Source of the DNA: Aquibaculum arenosum
Lineage (GTDB): Bacteria > Pseudomonadota > Alphaproteobacteria > Kiloniellales > DSM-21159
DNA length: 64,000 nt
Direction of reading: 5' to 3'
NCBI RefSeq assembly: GCF_029222965.1
Contig: NZ_JARHUD010000003.1
Span: 1-64,000, forward strand
Made by a program: the position numbers and the translations under genes. Below the pieces are notes generated by a model. It was given only the letters and a program-made list of their open reading frames with translations. It made no database searches and was not told the DNA's origin. Positions 24,960 to 35,148 of this stretch are shown here, piece after piece. Every line of letters starts with the position of its first letter. Within the stretch, counting starts at the first letter, position 1.

Positions 24960-26111
24960 CTAAGCGCCGCCGTTTGGATACAGGACTGGCTTGATGCAGG
25001 CGTCGAGCTTTGCCGAGAAGAGGCGATAGGCGTCGGAGACCTCCTCGAGCGGCAACCTGTGGGTAATGAGGGCCTTCGGGTCGATGCGGCCGGCCTGCAC
25101 GTGCTCGATCAGCCGCGGCAGGAGGCGTTTCACCGAGGCTTGGTTGGCACGGATGGTGATGCCCTTGTTCACGACGTTTCCCATTGGGATCAGATTTCCC
25201 GTCGGTCCGTAAACGCCAACGATGGAGACGATCCCGCCCTTCTTCACAGAGTTGATGGCCCAGTGCAGCGTGATGGCCGATCCCGCCTCGAGCTTAAGCT
25301 TCTTGCCGAGGAGCGTGCGCAACATGCTTCCCGCCGCGTCCCCGCCGACCGCATCGATGCAGACATCCGCCCCAAGCGAGTCCGTCTGCTTCTTGATGAA
25401 GAGAGCCATGTCGTCGATTGCCGCGAAGTTGTAGACTTCCGCCGGGCAGTAGCGGCTCGCAAATTCGAGCCGATAGTCGACGTGGTCGATGACGAGGACG
25501 CGTCCTGCCCCGAAGAGCCACGCGCAGCGCGCCGCCATGATTCCCACGGGCCCTGCGCCGAAGACGACCACCGTATCGCCCTTCTGGATCCCGCCCATCT
25601 CAGCTGCTTGATAGCCGGTCGGTACGATGTCGGTGAGCAGCACGGCGTCGTCGAGATCCATCCCGTCGGGAATCAGGGTCGGGCCGAAGTCGGCGTAGGG
25701 CACCCGCGCATACTGCGCCTGCCCGCCGTCGTAGCCACCCGCCGTGTGCGAATACCCGTAGATCCCGCCGACTGCAGTGGCCTCGGGATTGGCTTCATGG
25801 CAGTTGCCGAACAGGCCCTGCTTGCAGAAGTGGCATTGGCCGCAGGCGATGTTGAAGGGCACCAGCACATGATCGCCGGGCGAAAGGTTTCCCACCTCTG
25901 CGCCGACCTCCTCGACGATGCCGCAGAACTCGTGGCCGAAAGTCATGCCGACCCGCGTGTCAGGCACAAGCCCATGGTAGAGATGCAAGTCGGAGCCGCA
26001 GATGCAGGAACGGGTTACGCGAACGATGGCATCTCGCGGGTGATGGATAGCCGGCTCCGGCTTCCGCTCCGCCCGGACCCGATAGGGGCCTCTGTAATCG
26101 GCAGCTAACAC
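24960..26111 (-). CDS. Zinc-dependent alcohol dehydrogenase (formaldehyde-dehydrogenase-like MDR)
   Basis: A 383-residue medium-chain dehydrogenase. The catalytic zinc site is present: SCICGSDLHLYHG and GHEFCGIVEEVG, and the structural zinc cluster CGQCHFCKQGLFGNC. The Rossmann part begins VVVFGAGPVGIMAARCAWLFGA. This set resembles glutathione-independent formaldehyde dehydrogenase-like enzymes. I prefer GTG 26111, with GAGGAG about six bases upstream, giving MLAADYRGPYRV, the usual family N-terminus; ATG 26147 would add twelve residues. The adjacent small protein gene follows in an operon. Confidence 0.85.
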   Translation of the reverse strand: MLAADYRGPYRVRAERKPEPAIHHPRDAIVRVTRSCICGSDLHLYHGLVPDTRVGMTFGHEFCGIVEEVGAEVGNLSPGDHVLVPFNIACGQCHFCKQGLFGNCHEANPEATAVGGIYGYSHTAGGYDGGQAQYARVPYADFGPTLIPDGMDLDDAVLLTDIVPTGYQAAEMGGIQKGDTVVVFGAGPVGIMAARCAWLFGAGRVLVIDHVDYRLEFASRYCPAEVYNFAAIDDMALFIKKQTDSLGADVCIDAVGGDAAGSMLRTLLGKKLKLEAGSAITLHWAINSVKKGGIVSIVGVYGPTGNLIPMGNVVNKGITIRANQASVKRLLPRLIEHVQAGRIDPKALITHRLPLEEVSDAYRLFSAKLDACIKPVLYPNGGA

Positions 26112-26326
26112 GACTGGCTCCTCGCAGCGTCGATGATGGAACCTCATCGGACAAGACTTGTTCCTCGGTCTCCTCGGCTTGGTGCTCGAGAGCTTGCTTC
26201 AGCTTGAGCACCCTCGCTCGCTTTGGCGGCCCTTTTTCAGCGCGCGCCTCCAGGAAAGCAGCGGTCGAGGAACCCGCCGTCAGCGGGAACGTTAGACGCC
26301 GTGGTTGTAGCTTCGGGAGTTTCGCA

Positions 26327-27265
26327 ATGACCTTGCACGATGGAAAGATTCGCGCTCGACCTGACGATACCTACCCGACTCGCGTGGAAGACAGGGAGCG
26401 GTGGTTGGAGCGGCTCGAACCTGTTCTGTGGAGCGAATGGAGCAGCGACGCGCCGATCTCACGAGAGCAGGCCGGGTGCTACGAACGCGACGGCTATCTC
26501 GTGATGAAAGACATCTTCTCGGCGGCCGAGATTGAGGCTCTTGTGCAATCCTCGGCCAAGCTTCGCACAGCGGGCTCCACCCTGCCAGTAGAGGATGTGG
26601 TGACAGAACCCGGCGCCCAGGAAGTCCGCACGATCTTCCGTCTCGACGAGCATTCTGAGGCCTTTCGCAGGTTGGCACACGACCGCCGGCTGGCCGGCGT
26701 GGCGCAGTTCCTGCTCGGTGACGGTGTCTACGTCCACCAGTCCCGCCTGAACTACAAGCCTGGCTTGACCGGCAAGGAGTTTTACTGGCACTCCGACTTC
26801 GAGACGTGGCACGCCGAAGACGGCATGCCGCGAATGCGCGCCGTGTCGGCCTCGCTGCTCCTGACGGACAACGGGCCTCTGAATGGGCCGCTCATGCTCA
26901 TCCCGGGCTCCCATAGAACATACATCTCCTGTCGCGGCACGACGCCCGACGAGAACCATAAGTCCTCGCTCAAGCAGCAGGAGGTTGGCGTGCCGTCGGA
27001 TGAGAGTCTTGCGCGGCTGGCTCAGACAAACGGCATCGACTATGCCAGCGGCAAAGCAGGCACCCTGATCTTCTTCGATTGCAACACGATTCACGGTTCG
27101 AACGGGAACATCACGCCCTTCCCGCGATCGAACGTCTTCTTCGTCTTCAACGCCGTTTCGAACGCCCTTGAGCAACCCTTCGCAGCTCGAAAGCCGCGGC
27201 CCAGCTTCCTGGCCCGCCGGGGCGCGCCGGAACCGATATTGCCGGTACCTGGCGCCCTCGCGTAA
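26327..27265 (+). CDS. ectD: Ectoine hydroxylase
   Basis: A 312-residue Fe(II)/2-oxoglutarate dioxygenase that converts ectoine to 5-hydroxyectoine. Diagnostic EctD features are RDGYLVMKDIF, YKPGLTGKEFYWHSDFETWHAEDG (iron ligands H and D), RAVSASLLLTDN and NGPLMLIPGSHRTYI. The distal iron His and 2-oxoglutarate Arg region is in IHGSNGNITPFPRSNVFFVFN. Start ATG 26327 has GGGAG seven bases upstream; an earlier in-frame start adds about 41 unrelated residues. No ectABC genes are visible within the window. It supports life in salt or heat stress. Confidence 0.9.
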   Translation: MTLHDGKIRARPDDTYPTRVEDRERWLERLEPVLWSEWSSDAPISREQAGCYERDGYLVMKDIFSAAEIEALVQSSAKLRTAGSTLPVEDVVTEPGAQEVRTIFRLDEHSEAFRRLAHDRRLAGVAQFLLGDGVYVHQSRLNYKPGLTGKEFYWHSDFETWHAEDGMPRMRAVSASLLLTDNGPLNGPLMLIPGSHRTYISCRGTTPDENHKSSLKQQEVGVPSDESLARLAQTNGIDYASGKAGTLIFFDCNTIHGSNGNITPFPRSNVFFVFNAVSNALEQPFAARKPRPSFLARRGAPEPILPVPGALA

Positions 27266-27418
27266 TCCTGTATGGCCACGTCCACTCCACGGTAATCCTG
27301 CCCGGCCCCACGCCACTGACCAACAGGCGGGCGCGGGGCGCGGGTAGGATGAGGGGACGTCCCGCTGGACCTGTTTGGCGGCGGCGCGGCTGCGCGCGAA
27401 GCCTTCGCCGAGCGCTTT

Positions 27419-29374
27419 CTACTCGTCGGCTTCCACCTCTGCTTCCGCAGAGCCCATGAGCGCAGCACAGGGGGCATCCTCGGCCAAACCGAGCTCCAGG
27501 AAGGGCAGCAGCGCCGCCAACGGCGTCACCAACGTGCCCAGCGCGGCTGCCAGCCCACCGCGGATAGCCAGTTCCGTCGGGTCGACGCCGAAGGCGGGCT
27601 CGGCGAAAGTACCGCCGACGGTCACAGCCAGGCGCGAACTGGCGAAGCCTGGATCTTTAGCCTCGCCGCCGATCTCCAGGTCGAGCGCTTCCTCGCCCAG
27701 GTCAATAATTCCCTCGGCCTGGATGGCGCTGTCTTCGGTGTCGAGCAATACCGGGTTGCTGGTGAGGACGCCGTCCTGGATGTCGAAGGCGCCGATGAGA
27801 CAGCGAATATTCATGTCGGCCGGCACACCATCGCTCAGGACGACAGCGATGGCTTCCAGAAAGCCCGCATCGAGAAGTTGAAGGATGGACCCGGACACCA
27901 GGCCACCATCCATCAGGAAGGCCGCGTCCCCTTCCGCCGTGGCAAAGGCGCTCCGGACCGTGTTGCCCACCGTGGAGAAGCGGGTGCGGCCTTCGATGAC
28001 CCCCTGGGCCTCACCCTCCAGCCCCGCCTGATTGAAAATCCTCTGGAGCTGAATGCCCGAGAGCCGCAGGTCGTAGTCCGTCTCGACGGGATCCACCGTG
28101 GCATAAAGCGAGAGGAAGAGGCTGAGCTGTCCTCCGGCGAAGTCAAAGACCACCGGCTGGAGCTGTAGCACACCCTCGTCGATCACAAGGTCGAGCGCGA
28201 CGTTGTCCAGCGGCAAGCCCGGCGCGATCACCTGCTCCCCCCGAAAGCTCACCTGCGCATCGCTGCTGCGCACCTGCTCAATCTGCAACGGCGCATCGGG
28301 CAGCAGGCGCACCCGGCCACCGGCCTCGCTCTGCTCGGTGACCTGCTCGGGCTCGGGCGGTAGGCCAACGAGCGTGCCCAAGTCTTCGAAGGCCAATCGC
28401 TCCGATATCAGGTCAGCGACAATCAGTGGTTTCTCCTGATCCACCTCAACGCGCATGTCACCCGCAAGGTCGCTCTCGCCGACGGTCCCATTGAAGTCTT
28501 CAAAGTACCAGGCCTGATCATCCCTACGCAGCCGCCCGCTCAGTTCGTAAGGCGGGGTTGAGGGGAGCGGAATGTTCAAGATCGGCGCCAGCTCATCGGG
28601 GGTCGGGCCGCTGATCCAGAGTTCCCCATCCATCCCGGCAAGCTGTAGCGGCGCCGTCAGCGTCCCTTCGGCCCGGGCGCGCGTCTGTCCGACGGCAATC
28701 TCAATCTCGATCGGATAGGGCTCCTCCTCCTGACGCAGCAATGCCAGGGAACCACCGCTGGCGGCAATGGAGAAGGGATGGCCTTGGACTCGCCCCTCGC
28801 CTTCCAGGCTGACAGGCAGGCTGCCCTCCTCCGGGCTCACGACCTCCGCAGAGGCCACCTGAGCCTCCAGTTGAATATCTCGGGAGGCATCTTCGAGGGT
28901 CAGCCGACTGTCTTCCACCACCAGCTTTTCCAACAGCGGCACCTCGCTGCGCTGCGAGTCCCCCCCATCCGCCGCGTCACCGGCGTCACCAGCCATATCC
29001 CAGTTGGCACGCCCCTCCTCATCGATCTCCAGTTGGATGTCGGCGCCGCGGATGCGCGTGTCCATGATCACCAATTGACCACGCAAGAGTTCCCGAGCGT
29101 CAATCCTCAGCGCAAGTTCCTCGACGTGAACAAGCTCCTCCGCCTGAGCCCAGTCCGCATTGGCCAAGCGGATGTCCCGCGCGCGCATCCAGGGCTGCCA
29201 GGAGAACTCGCCCTGCAGATCGCCTTCGATGGCAAAGTCGCGGCCGGTTGCCGCTTCCACACGCGCCTCGATCGGCCCGCGCAACATGTTCCAATCAAAG
29301 AGAAAAATGGCCGCCACAACAGCAACAGCCAGCAAGGCAAAAACGGCGGCAATCCATTTCAGAATTCGTGGCAT
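27419..29374 (-). CDS. AsmA-family protein
   Basis: A 651-residue AsmA-like protein (outer-membrane lipid homeostasis superfamily that includes TamB-like repeats). The N-terminus is a single membrane anchor, ILKWIAAVFALLAVAVVAAIFLF, followed by GRDFAIEGDLQGEFSWQPWMRARDIRLANADWA. The C-terminal half contains LSLFLSLYATVDPVETDYDLRLSGIQLQRIF and the AEGDAAFLMDGGLVSG/TAEGIIDLGEEALDLEI repeats typical of the family. I start at ATG 29374, close behind GAGG; TTG 29435-29437 would extend it. Molecular role in this lineage is inferred. Confidence 0.83.
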   Translation of the reverse strand: MPRILKWIAAVFALLAVAVVAAIFLFDWNMLRGPIEARVEAATGRDFAIEGDLQGEFSWQPWMRARDIRLANADWAQAEELVHVEELALRIDARELLRGQLVIMDTRIRGADIQLEIDEEGRANWDMAGDAGDAADGGDSQRSEVPLLEKLVVEDSRLTLEDASRDIQLEAQVASAEVVSPEEGSLPVSLEGEGRVQGHPFSIAASGGSLALLRQEEEPYPIEIEIAVGQTRARAEGTLTAPLQLAGMDGELWISGPTPDELAPILNIPLPSTPPYELSGRLRRDDQAWYFEDFNGTVGESDLAGDMRVEVDQEKPLIVADLISERLAFEDLGTLVGLPPEPEQVTEQSEAGGRVRLLPDAPLQIEQVRSSDAQVSFRGEQVIAPGLPLDNVALDLVIDEGVLQLQPVVFDFAGGQLSLFLSLYATVDPVETDYDLRLSGIQLQRIFNQAGLEGEAQGVIEGRTRFSTVGNTVRSAFATAEGDAAFLMDGGLVSGSILQLLDAGFLEAIAVVLSDGVPADMNIRCLIGAFDIQDGVLTSNPVLLDTEDSAIQAEGIIDLGEEALDLEIGGEAKDPGFASSRLAVTVGGTFAEPAFGVDPTELAIRGGLAAALGTLVTPLAALLPFLELGLAEDAPCAALMGSAEAEVEADE

Positions 29375-29561
29375 CTTCTGCCTCTGACGCCCCCTCAACG
29401 TGTCGATGTCCACAGCGACAACGCCGACAGCGTGCAATAGGCTCCATGAACCTGCCTCTGCAGCACCACGCGGGGCTGTACTCGACGCGGCTTTCCGCCT
29501 GACGGCGGCGGGCGGGGCGGGCGCTCACTGACAGGCGGTGAGGCCACTTTCCCCGCCGCAC

Positions 29562-30038
29562 TCACGCGCCCAGATGCAGCCGTCTCCGCGCCTCGCTCAG
29601 TTCGCCCGTCGCCGGCACCAGTTCCCCGGCGCGGCCGAGGCCGGTGCGGGGCATGCCGGAATAGACGGCTTCGTAGGCGCCAGCCTTGACCAGATAGGTC
29701 TCGTGCCAGATGCCCACGTCGCCGCGGGCGTGGCGGGCTGCGCGGTTGAAGGCGGTCCAGGCCTGGCGGTGGCGCCCGTCTTCGCTGCGGGCATAGGCCT
29801 CCAGATACTCGAAGCTGCGCCAGTACTGAGCAATGAGCCGCATGCTGAGCCCGCTGTGGCCGAGAAAACCCGTCTCGGGTCCGGCTGCCTCCAGTTCACG
29901 CAGCATGACCGGCATTGCCCGGAAGACCGGCCACCAGCGCTGCACCTTCCAGGGCTTGTTGATGCGCATGCCGATGAGGAAGACCACGAAATCCCCCTCG
30001 ATCCGCGCCGCCACGCGCTCCGCGACCACCTCTTTCAT
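29562..30038 (-). CDS. DUF4188-like protein
   Basis: A 158-residue protein. [38 protein letters not shown] near the N-terminus and [27 protein letters not shown] near the C-terminus match DUF4188-type proteins, sometimes labelled monooxygenases because of a dimeric alpha-beta barrel-like fold. No cofactor site can be assigned. ATG 30038 follows GGAGG by seven bases; an upstream GTG start is possible. The gene stands between AsmA and the exporter operon without a clear link to either. Confidence 0.7.
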   Translation of the reverse strand: MKEVVAERVAARIEGDFVVFLIGMRINKPWKVQRWWPVFRAMPVMLRELEAAGPETGFLGHSGLSMRLIAQYWRSFEYLEAYARSEDGRHRQAWTAFNRAARHARGDVGIWHETYLVKAGAYEAVYSGMPRTGLGRAGELVPATGELSEARRRLHLGA

Positions 30039-30113
30039 GGCGCTGCCTCCTGCCGTCACTCTGCTCGCACGTCAGCATAGCAGAGCAACCGCACAAGGCG
30101 CGGCACTGCCTGC

Positions 30114-31238
30114 TCAAGCCAGGCTGCCGATGGTCTTGCGGAAGTGGGAGAGGGTGTAGGCGAAGAGCAGTCCACCGATGAGAATCAGCGCCAGGAACTG
30201 CGGCCAGACCAGGGCGAAGCCGGCGCCCCGGAAGAGGATCGCCTGAGCCAGCATGACGAAGTGGGTGGTGGGGGCGCCCAGCATGATGAACTGGACGATC
30301 TCCGGCATGCTCTCGCGCGGCGTGCTGCCGCCCGAAAGCATCTGCAGCGGCAACAGCACCAGGATCAAGAGCATGCCGAACTGCGGCATGGAACGCGCCA
30401 GGGTGGCAAGAAAGATGCCCAGGGCAGTGGTGGCAAAGAGGTGCAGCGCGGTTCCGGCGAGAAAGAGCGCGATGGAGCCCTCGATCGGCACCTCCATCAG
30501 CCCCTGCACCACGACGGCAAGGGAAAAGCTGGCGGCCACCAGCACCACCAGCCCCATGGAGAGCACCTTGCTGGTCATGATCTCGAAGGGCGTGACCGGC
30601 ATGACCAACAGATGCTCGATGGTGCCATGCTCGCGCTCGCGGATCAGCGCAGCGCCGGTCAGGATGATCGAGAGCATGGTGACATTGTTGATCACCTGCA
30701 CGATGCCGCCGAACCAAGCCGGGTTGAGCTCCGGATTGAAGCGCGCCCGCTCGACCAGTGTCACCGGCAGCTCAGGCACGGCGCGATAGCCCTGGGCAAA
30801 CTCCTGGACTTCGGCACTCACGATGCTGCTGACGTAGCCGGTGCCGGTGAAGGCCTGACTCATGCGCGTGGCATCGACGTTGAGCTGAACCGCCGGATTG
30901 CGCCCCGCCAGCATGTCGCGCTGAAACTCTGCGGGAATGTTGAGCGCGAAAGTGTCCAGCCCCGCATCCATGCGCGCGTCCATTTCCGCATGGTCGATCA
31001 GCGATGGCTCCAGGAAGAAGGGCGGATAGAAGGCGTCGATGATGCGAAAGGAGAGCGGCGAGCGATCCTCATCGATGATGGCGATGGGCGCCTTGTTCAA
31101 GGTCTCCGGCATGGCGGTGGCCGCGGTGTAGACCGAGAAGCTGAAGGAATAGACGATCAGCACCAGCATGACCGGGTCGCGCAGCAGGCCGCGCAGCTCC
31201 TTCATCCCCAGAAACCAGATATTGGCCAGGCTGCGCAT
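30114..31238 (-). CDS. ABC-2 type transporter permease (YhhJ-like)
   Basis: A 374-residue ABC-2 permease of the YhhJ type. It has an N-terminal membrane segment, a large extracytoplasmic domain (about 35-175, NKAPIAIIDEDRSPLSFRI start) and a C-terminal block of five hydrophobic segments, including NVTMLSIILTGAALIREREHGTIEHLLVMPV, the typical ABC-2 REREHGT motif. It follows the RbbA-like gene by four bases and completes a HlyD-RbbA-YhhJ exporter, usually annotated as an efflux system. Confidence 0.88.
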   Translation of the reverse strand: MRSLANIWFLGMKELRGLLRDPVMLVLIVYSFSFSVYTAATAMPETLNKAPIAIIDEDRSPLSFRIIDAFYPPFFLEPSLIDHAEMDARMDAGLDTFALNIPAEFQRDMLAGRNPAVQLNVDATRMSQAFTGTGYVSSIVSAEVQEFAQGYRAVPELPVTLVERARFNPELNPAWFGGIVQVINNVTMLSIILTGAALIREREHGTIEHLLVMPVTPFEIMTSKVLSMGLVVLVAASFSLAVVVQGLMEVPIEGSIALFLAGTALHLFATTALGIFLATLARSMPQFGMLLILVLLPLQMLSGGSTPRESMPEIVQFIMLGAPTTHFVMLAQAILFRGAGFALVWPQFLALILIGGLLFAYTLSHFRKTIGSLA

Positions 31239-31242
31239 GGCC

Positions 31243-34020
31243 TCAGCGCTCCTGCTTCTTCAACAGCACAACACTGAGCCCGATCAGCACCGGCACAGCG
31301 ATGAGCAGCGGCACGAAGGCCGCCTTCAGGTCGGCAAAGCCCAAGCCCTTGGCGAAGGTGCCCCGCGCGATGGTGAGGTGGTGCGTGGTGGGATAGAGCG
31401 CGCCGATCACCGCACCGGCCCCTTCTAGGGAGGAGACGGGGTCGATCATGCCCGAGAACTGCACCGCCGGAAGCATGGTCAGGACCGCCGTTCCAAAAAG
31501 CGCGGCAATCTGGCTGCGCATGAAAGAGGAGATGAGCAAGCCGATGGCGGTCGTGGCGCTGACGTAGATCAGGGTTGCCAGCAGCAGCGTGAGGAAGCTT
31601 CCGGTCATGGGCACGCCGAAGAGGGTGACCGCCAGGACCCAAAGCGTCAGGAAGTTCACCATCGCCAGCGCGATGTAAGGCAGCTGCTTGCCGATGAGAA
31701 ACTCGAGGCGCGTCACCGGTGTGACGTAGAGATTGACGATAGAGCCCAGTTCCTTCTCCCGAACCACGCTCATCGCCGCCAGCATGGCGGGAAAGAGGAC
31801 CAGCAGGATCGGGATGACGGCCGGGACGATCGACACCAGGCTTTCCACGTTCGGATTGTAGCGATAGCGCGTCTCGATGGTGAAAAGCTCGGCAGACTGG
31901 TTGGCAGCCTGGCTTTCAGCCAGCCGCTGGCTCAGCCAGTGGGCATGCATGCCCTGGACGTAGCCGCGCACCGTCTCGGCCTGCTGCGGCATGGAGCCGT
32001 CGATCCAGGCGCCGATCTCCACCGCGCGCCCCCGCGCGACGTCACGGCCAAAGCCGGGCGGAATCTCGAGCGCAAGACTGATCTCGCCGCTGCGCATGCG
32101 CGCGTCCAGCTCGGCGTGACTGGCAAGCGGCGCGCGCTCGATGAAGTAGCGCGATCCGGACAGGCCGAGCGTGTACTCGCGGCTGGTGGTGGTCTGATCG
32201 CGGTCGAGCACGGCAAAGGTGAGATCCTCCACATCCATGGTGATTCCGTAGCCCATGATGAACAGCAGCAGCACGCTGCCGAGCAGGGCCAGGGTGGCGC
32301 GGATGGGGTCACGGCGTAGTTCCAGGGCTTCGCGCCGCGTGTAGCTGAACAGCCGGCGCGGGTCGAAAGAACGCTCGGGCGCACTTTCCGCCGCGGCGGT
32401 GGCGGGAACGTCGAAGGACGCCGTAGCGCGGGTGCCCTCCTTACCCTCTTCGCCCTCCTCCTCCACGGCCTTTAGCAGATAGTGGACGAAGGCCTCTTCC
32501 AGTGTCTTGGAGTTGCTCCTTTCCTGGAGTGCCGCCGGCGTGTCGCTCACCAGCACTTCGCCCGCGTGCATCAGGGAGATGCGGTCGCAGCGTTCGGCCT
32601 CGTTCATGAAGTGGGTCGAAACAAAGATGGTGACGCCATCGCGGCGCGAGAGTTCGATCAGGTGCCGCCAGAAGGCATCGCGCGCCACCGGGTCCACGCC
32701 TGAGGTGGGCTCGTCCAGGATCAAGAGCTCCGGCTCGTGGATCAGCGCCACCGCCAAGGAGAGGCGCTGGCGCAGACCCAGCGGCAGCTTCCCCGGCAGG
32801 ACGTCGAGAATCTCGTTCAGTTCGAAGCGCCCGGCCAGCGTGGCCACTCGTTCCGGGATCCGCGCCGCCGGCACCTGGAAGAGGCGCGCGTGGAGTGCCA
32901 GGTTCTGGCGCACGCTCAGTTCGCCATAGAGCGAGAAGCTCTGGGTCATGTAGCCGACCCGGCGGCGGGCCGCGATGTCCTGGGCATCCACCTGCTGCCC
33001 GAAGAGCCAGGCCTCGCCTTCACTGGCTGGCAGCAGCCCGGTCAGGATCTTCATGGTCGTGGTCTTGCCGCAACCATTGGAGCCGAGAAAGCCGAAGATC
33101 TCCCCGCGGCGGATGCGGAAGGTGACCTGGTCCACAGCGACGAAATCGCCGAAACGTTTGGTCAGGTCGCGCGCCTCGATTGCTACCGGGGCGTCCTCTC
33201 CTGCGGGACGCGGCGTGATCTCCACCGGCTTGTGCAGCCGGCGCTTCTCCTCGGGCAGCAAGGCTATAAAAGCAGCCTCGAGTGAGGCGGCACCGCTGGC
33301 CTCCTGGATATCCTGCGGGCTGCCCTGGGCAAGCAGGCGTCCCTCATCCATGGCGAAGAGCCAGTCGAAGCGCGCGGCTTCTTCCGTATAGGCCGTGGCC
33401 ACCAGCAGGCTCATGCCCGGCCGCTGGCTGCGGATATGCTCGATCAACTCCCAGAACTGGCGGCGGGAGAGTGGATCGACGCCCGTGGTCGGCTCGTCGA
33501 GAATCAGGAGATCGGGGTCGTGAATCAGGGCGCAGCAAAGGCTGAGCTTCTGCTTCATACCGCCCGAGAGCTTGCCGGCCGGCCGATCGGGAAAAGGCGC
33601 CAGACCCGTGGCCTCGAGCAGGAGGGCGATGCGTCGCGCACGCTCGGCCCTGCTGTGGCCGAAGAGGCGACCGAAGAAGTCGACATTCTCGAAGACCGAA
33701 AGGGTCGGATAGAGGTTGCGGCCCAGCCCCTGGGGCATGTAGGCGATGCGCGGCCCCAGCGCGCGTCGCTGGGCCGCGTCGGCCATATCGCAGCCGAGCA
33801 CCTCGACCTGGCCCTTCTGAATCTGCCGTGCGCCTGCAATCAGGGCCAGCAGGCTCGACTTGCCCACCCCGTCCGGTCCGATGAGCCCGACCATCTGCCC
33901 CGCCGGCACCGCAAGGCTGACACCGTCAAGGGCTAGGGTGCGCCCGTAGGCCAGCGTTACGTCTTGCAGCGTGGCGACCGGCGGAAGCTGCGCCGACCCG
34001 GAAACGGCGGCGCTGCTCAT
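31243..34020 (-). CDS. rbbA: Fused ABC transporter: two ATPase domains plus ABC-2 permease (RbbA-like)
   Basis: A 925-residue fused transporter. ATPase 1 has Walker [10 protein letters not shown] (48-56) and the [10 protein letters not shown] signature; ATPase 2 has Walker [10 protein letters not shown] (about 313-321) and [11 protein letters not shown]. From about residue 560 an ABC-2 permease follows, with its large external domain then the membrane block including [30 protein letters not shown]. In E. coli RbbA was described as ribosome-associated, but in this gene order (HlyD-RbbA-YhhJ) an export role is more likely. The start overlaps the hlyD stop by 4 bases (ATGA). Confidence 0.9.
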   Translation of the reverse strand: MSSAAVSGSAQLPPVATLQDVTLAYGRTLALDGVSLAVPAGQMVGLIGPDGVGKSSLLALIAGARQIQKGQVEVLGCDMADAAQRRALGPRIAYMPQGLGRNLYPTLSVFENVDFFGRLFGHSRAERARRIALLLEATGLAPFPDRPAGKLSGGMKQKLSLCCALIHDPDLLILDEPTTGVDPLSRRQFWELIEHIRSQRPGMSLLVATAYTEEAARFDWLFAMDEGRLLAQGSPQDIQEASGAASLEAAFIALLPEEKRRLHKPVEITPRPAGEDAPVAIEARDLTKRFGDFVAVDQVTFRIRRGEIFGFLGSNGCGKTTTMKILTGLLPASEGEAWLFGQQVDAQDIAARRRVGYMTQSFSLYGELSVRQNLALHARLFQVPAARIPERVATLAGRFELNEILDVLPGKLPLGLRQRLSLAVALIHEPELLILDEPTSGVDPVARDAFWRHLIELSRRDGVTIFVSTHFMNEAERCDRISLMHAGEVLVSDTPAALQERSNSKTLEEAFVHYLLKAVEEEGEEGKEGTRATASFDVPATAAAESAPERSFDPRRLFSYTRREALELRRDPIRATLALLGSVLLLFIMGYGITMDVEDLTFAVLDRDQTTTSREYTLGLSGSRYFIERAPLASHAELDARMRSGEISLALEIPPGFGRDVARGRAVEIGAWIDGSMPQQAETVRGYVQGMHAHWLSQRLAESQAANQSAELFTIETRYRYNPNVESLVSIVPAVIPILLVLFPAMLAAMSVVREKELGSIVNLYVTPVTRLEFLIGKQLPYIALAMVNFLTLWVLAVTLFGVPMTGSFLTLLLATLIYVSATTAIGLLISSFMRSQIAALFGTAVLTMLPAVQFSGMIDPVSSLEGAGAVIGALYPTTHHLTIARGTFAKGLGFADLKAAFVPLLIAVPVLIGLSVVLLKKQER

Positions 34021-35087
34021 GGCTGCAGGGTGAGCGCCAGCCAGTCGGGCCAGGCTGCCTCGGGGTTGAGACGGATGTAGGCCACGCCCGGCAGTCCGGT
34101 CTTCACCTGAGTGATGTGCTCTTCCAACAAGTGCGGGTCGATGCGCGCGCGCACGCGAAACATCAGCTTCTCCCGCTCGTCCGCGGTTTCGACCGTTCTC
34201 GGCGTGAACTGCGCCACGTCGGCGACGAAGCTGACCCGTGCCGGTATGACATGCTCTGGCGCGGCATCCATCACCAGGCGCACCTCGCTGCCGATGGCCA
34301 CCCGCCCCGCCTGACCCGTGGGCAGGAAGACCGTCATATAGACGTCCGCCAGGTCCACCAGATTGAGCACCCGCCCACCGGCCGGCAGGACTTCGCCGAG
34401 CTGGGCCACGCGGTACTGTACCCGGCCGTTACGCGGTGCGCGCAGCAGGCTGTCGTCGATGTCTGCCTGGACGCGCTCAATCGTGGCAGCCACCGCCTCC
34501 ACCTCGGCTTCGGCATCCACGATGCGGGCTTCAGCCGCAGCGATCGCCGCTTCCGCCGCTGCCACCTGGGCTTCTGCTGCGCTCACCGCAGCACGAGCGC
34601 CTTGCGTCTGGGCACGGTCATCATCCAGGCGCTGCGTCGGCACCGTGCCCCGCGGCGCCAGTTCTTCTGAGCGTGCAAGGCGCCGCTCAGCCGCGTCGAG
34701 CTCCGCTTCGCGCTGAGCCACCACGGATTCCGCCGCGGCCTTCTCGGCACGTCGCTGGGTCACCAAGCTGCCTGCGGTCCCGACTGCAATCTCGGCACGC
34801 CGGAGCTGTGCCTGTGCTTCGCGCAACTGGGCATCGAGCGTCGCGGTGTCCATGCGCGCCAGCACCTGACCCGCTTCGACGAAATCCCCTTCGTTCGCCA
34901 GAATCTCGGTGATCCGGCCCGGCGTTCTTGTGGCGACATCGATCTCCACCGCCTCGATGCGCCCATTGCCGCTGGCGAAACCGGCCGGCAGCTCCTGATC
35001 GCCGAGGCCCTGCCAAAGATAGGCGCCTGCGGCGAGCACCAGAACCAAGAGCAGCAACAGGATCCAGCTTTTGCCGGAAAGCCGCAT
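34017..35087 (-). CDS. HlyD-family membrane fusion protein (YhiI-like)
   Basis: A 356-residue periplasmic adaptor protein. It starts with a membrane anchor ([26 protein letters not shown], about 4-29), a first lipoyl half [31 protein letters not shown], a long coiled coil with alanine- and glutamate-rich heptads (about 75-205), the second lipoyl half [25 protein letters not shown], and a beta-barrel end. The start is set at ATG 35087, where the anchor begins; the longer frame upstream is arginine-rich and lacks a convincing start. First gene of the HlyD-RbbA-YhhJ exporter; 61 bases after arcC. Confidence 0.87.
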   Translation of the reverse strand: MRLSGKSWILLLLLVLVLAAGAYLWQGLGDQELPAGFASGNGRIEAVEIDVATRTPGRITEILANEGDFVEAGQVLARMDTATLDAQLREAQAQLRRAEIAVGTAGSLVTQRRAEKAAAESVVAQREAELDAAERRLARSEELAPRGTVPTQRLDDDRAQTQGARAAVSAAEAQVAAAEAAIAAAEARIVDAEAEVEAVAATIERVQADIDDSLLRAPRNGRVQYRVAQLGEVLPAGGRVLNLVDLADVYMTVFLPTGQAGRVAIGSEVRLVMDAAPEHVIPARVSFVADVAQFTPRTVETADEREKLMFRVRARIDPHLLEEHITQVKTGLPGVAYIRLNPEAAWPDWLALTLQP

Positions 35088-35148
35088 CACGAAACCCCGC
35101 CCAGAAGAAAGAACCAGCGCCGACAGTGCGAGCGGACTGTCGAGGCCG

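Noticed and set aside
24537-26108. Long plus-strand frame of 523 codons opposite the alcohol dehydrogenase and the gene at 24423
   Set aside because: It mirrors real minus-strand genes with clear zinc-site and Rossmann motifs; its own translation has no domain and is arginine/histidine-rich, as expected for an antisense frame in GC-rich DNA.
30144-31277. Plus-strand frame of 377 codons opposite the ABC-2 permease
   Set aside because: Histidine/glutamine-rich, low complexity; the permease on the minus strand carries the ABC-2 motif and membrane helices.
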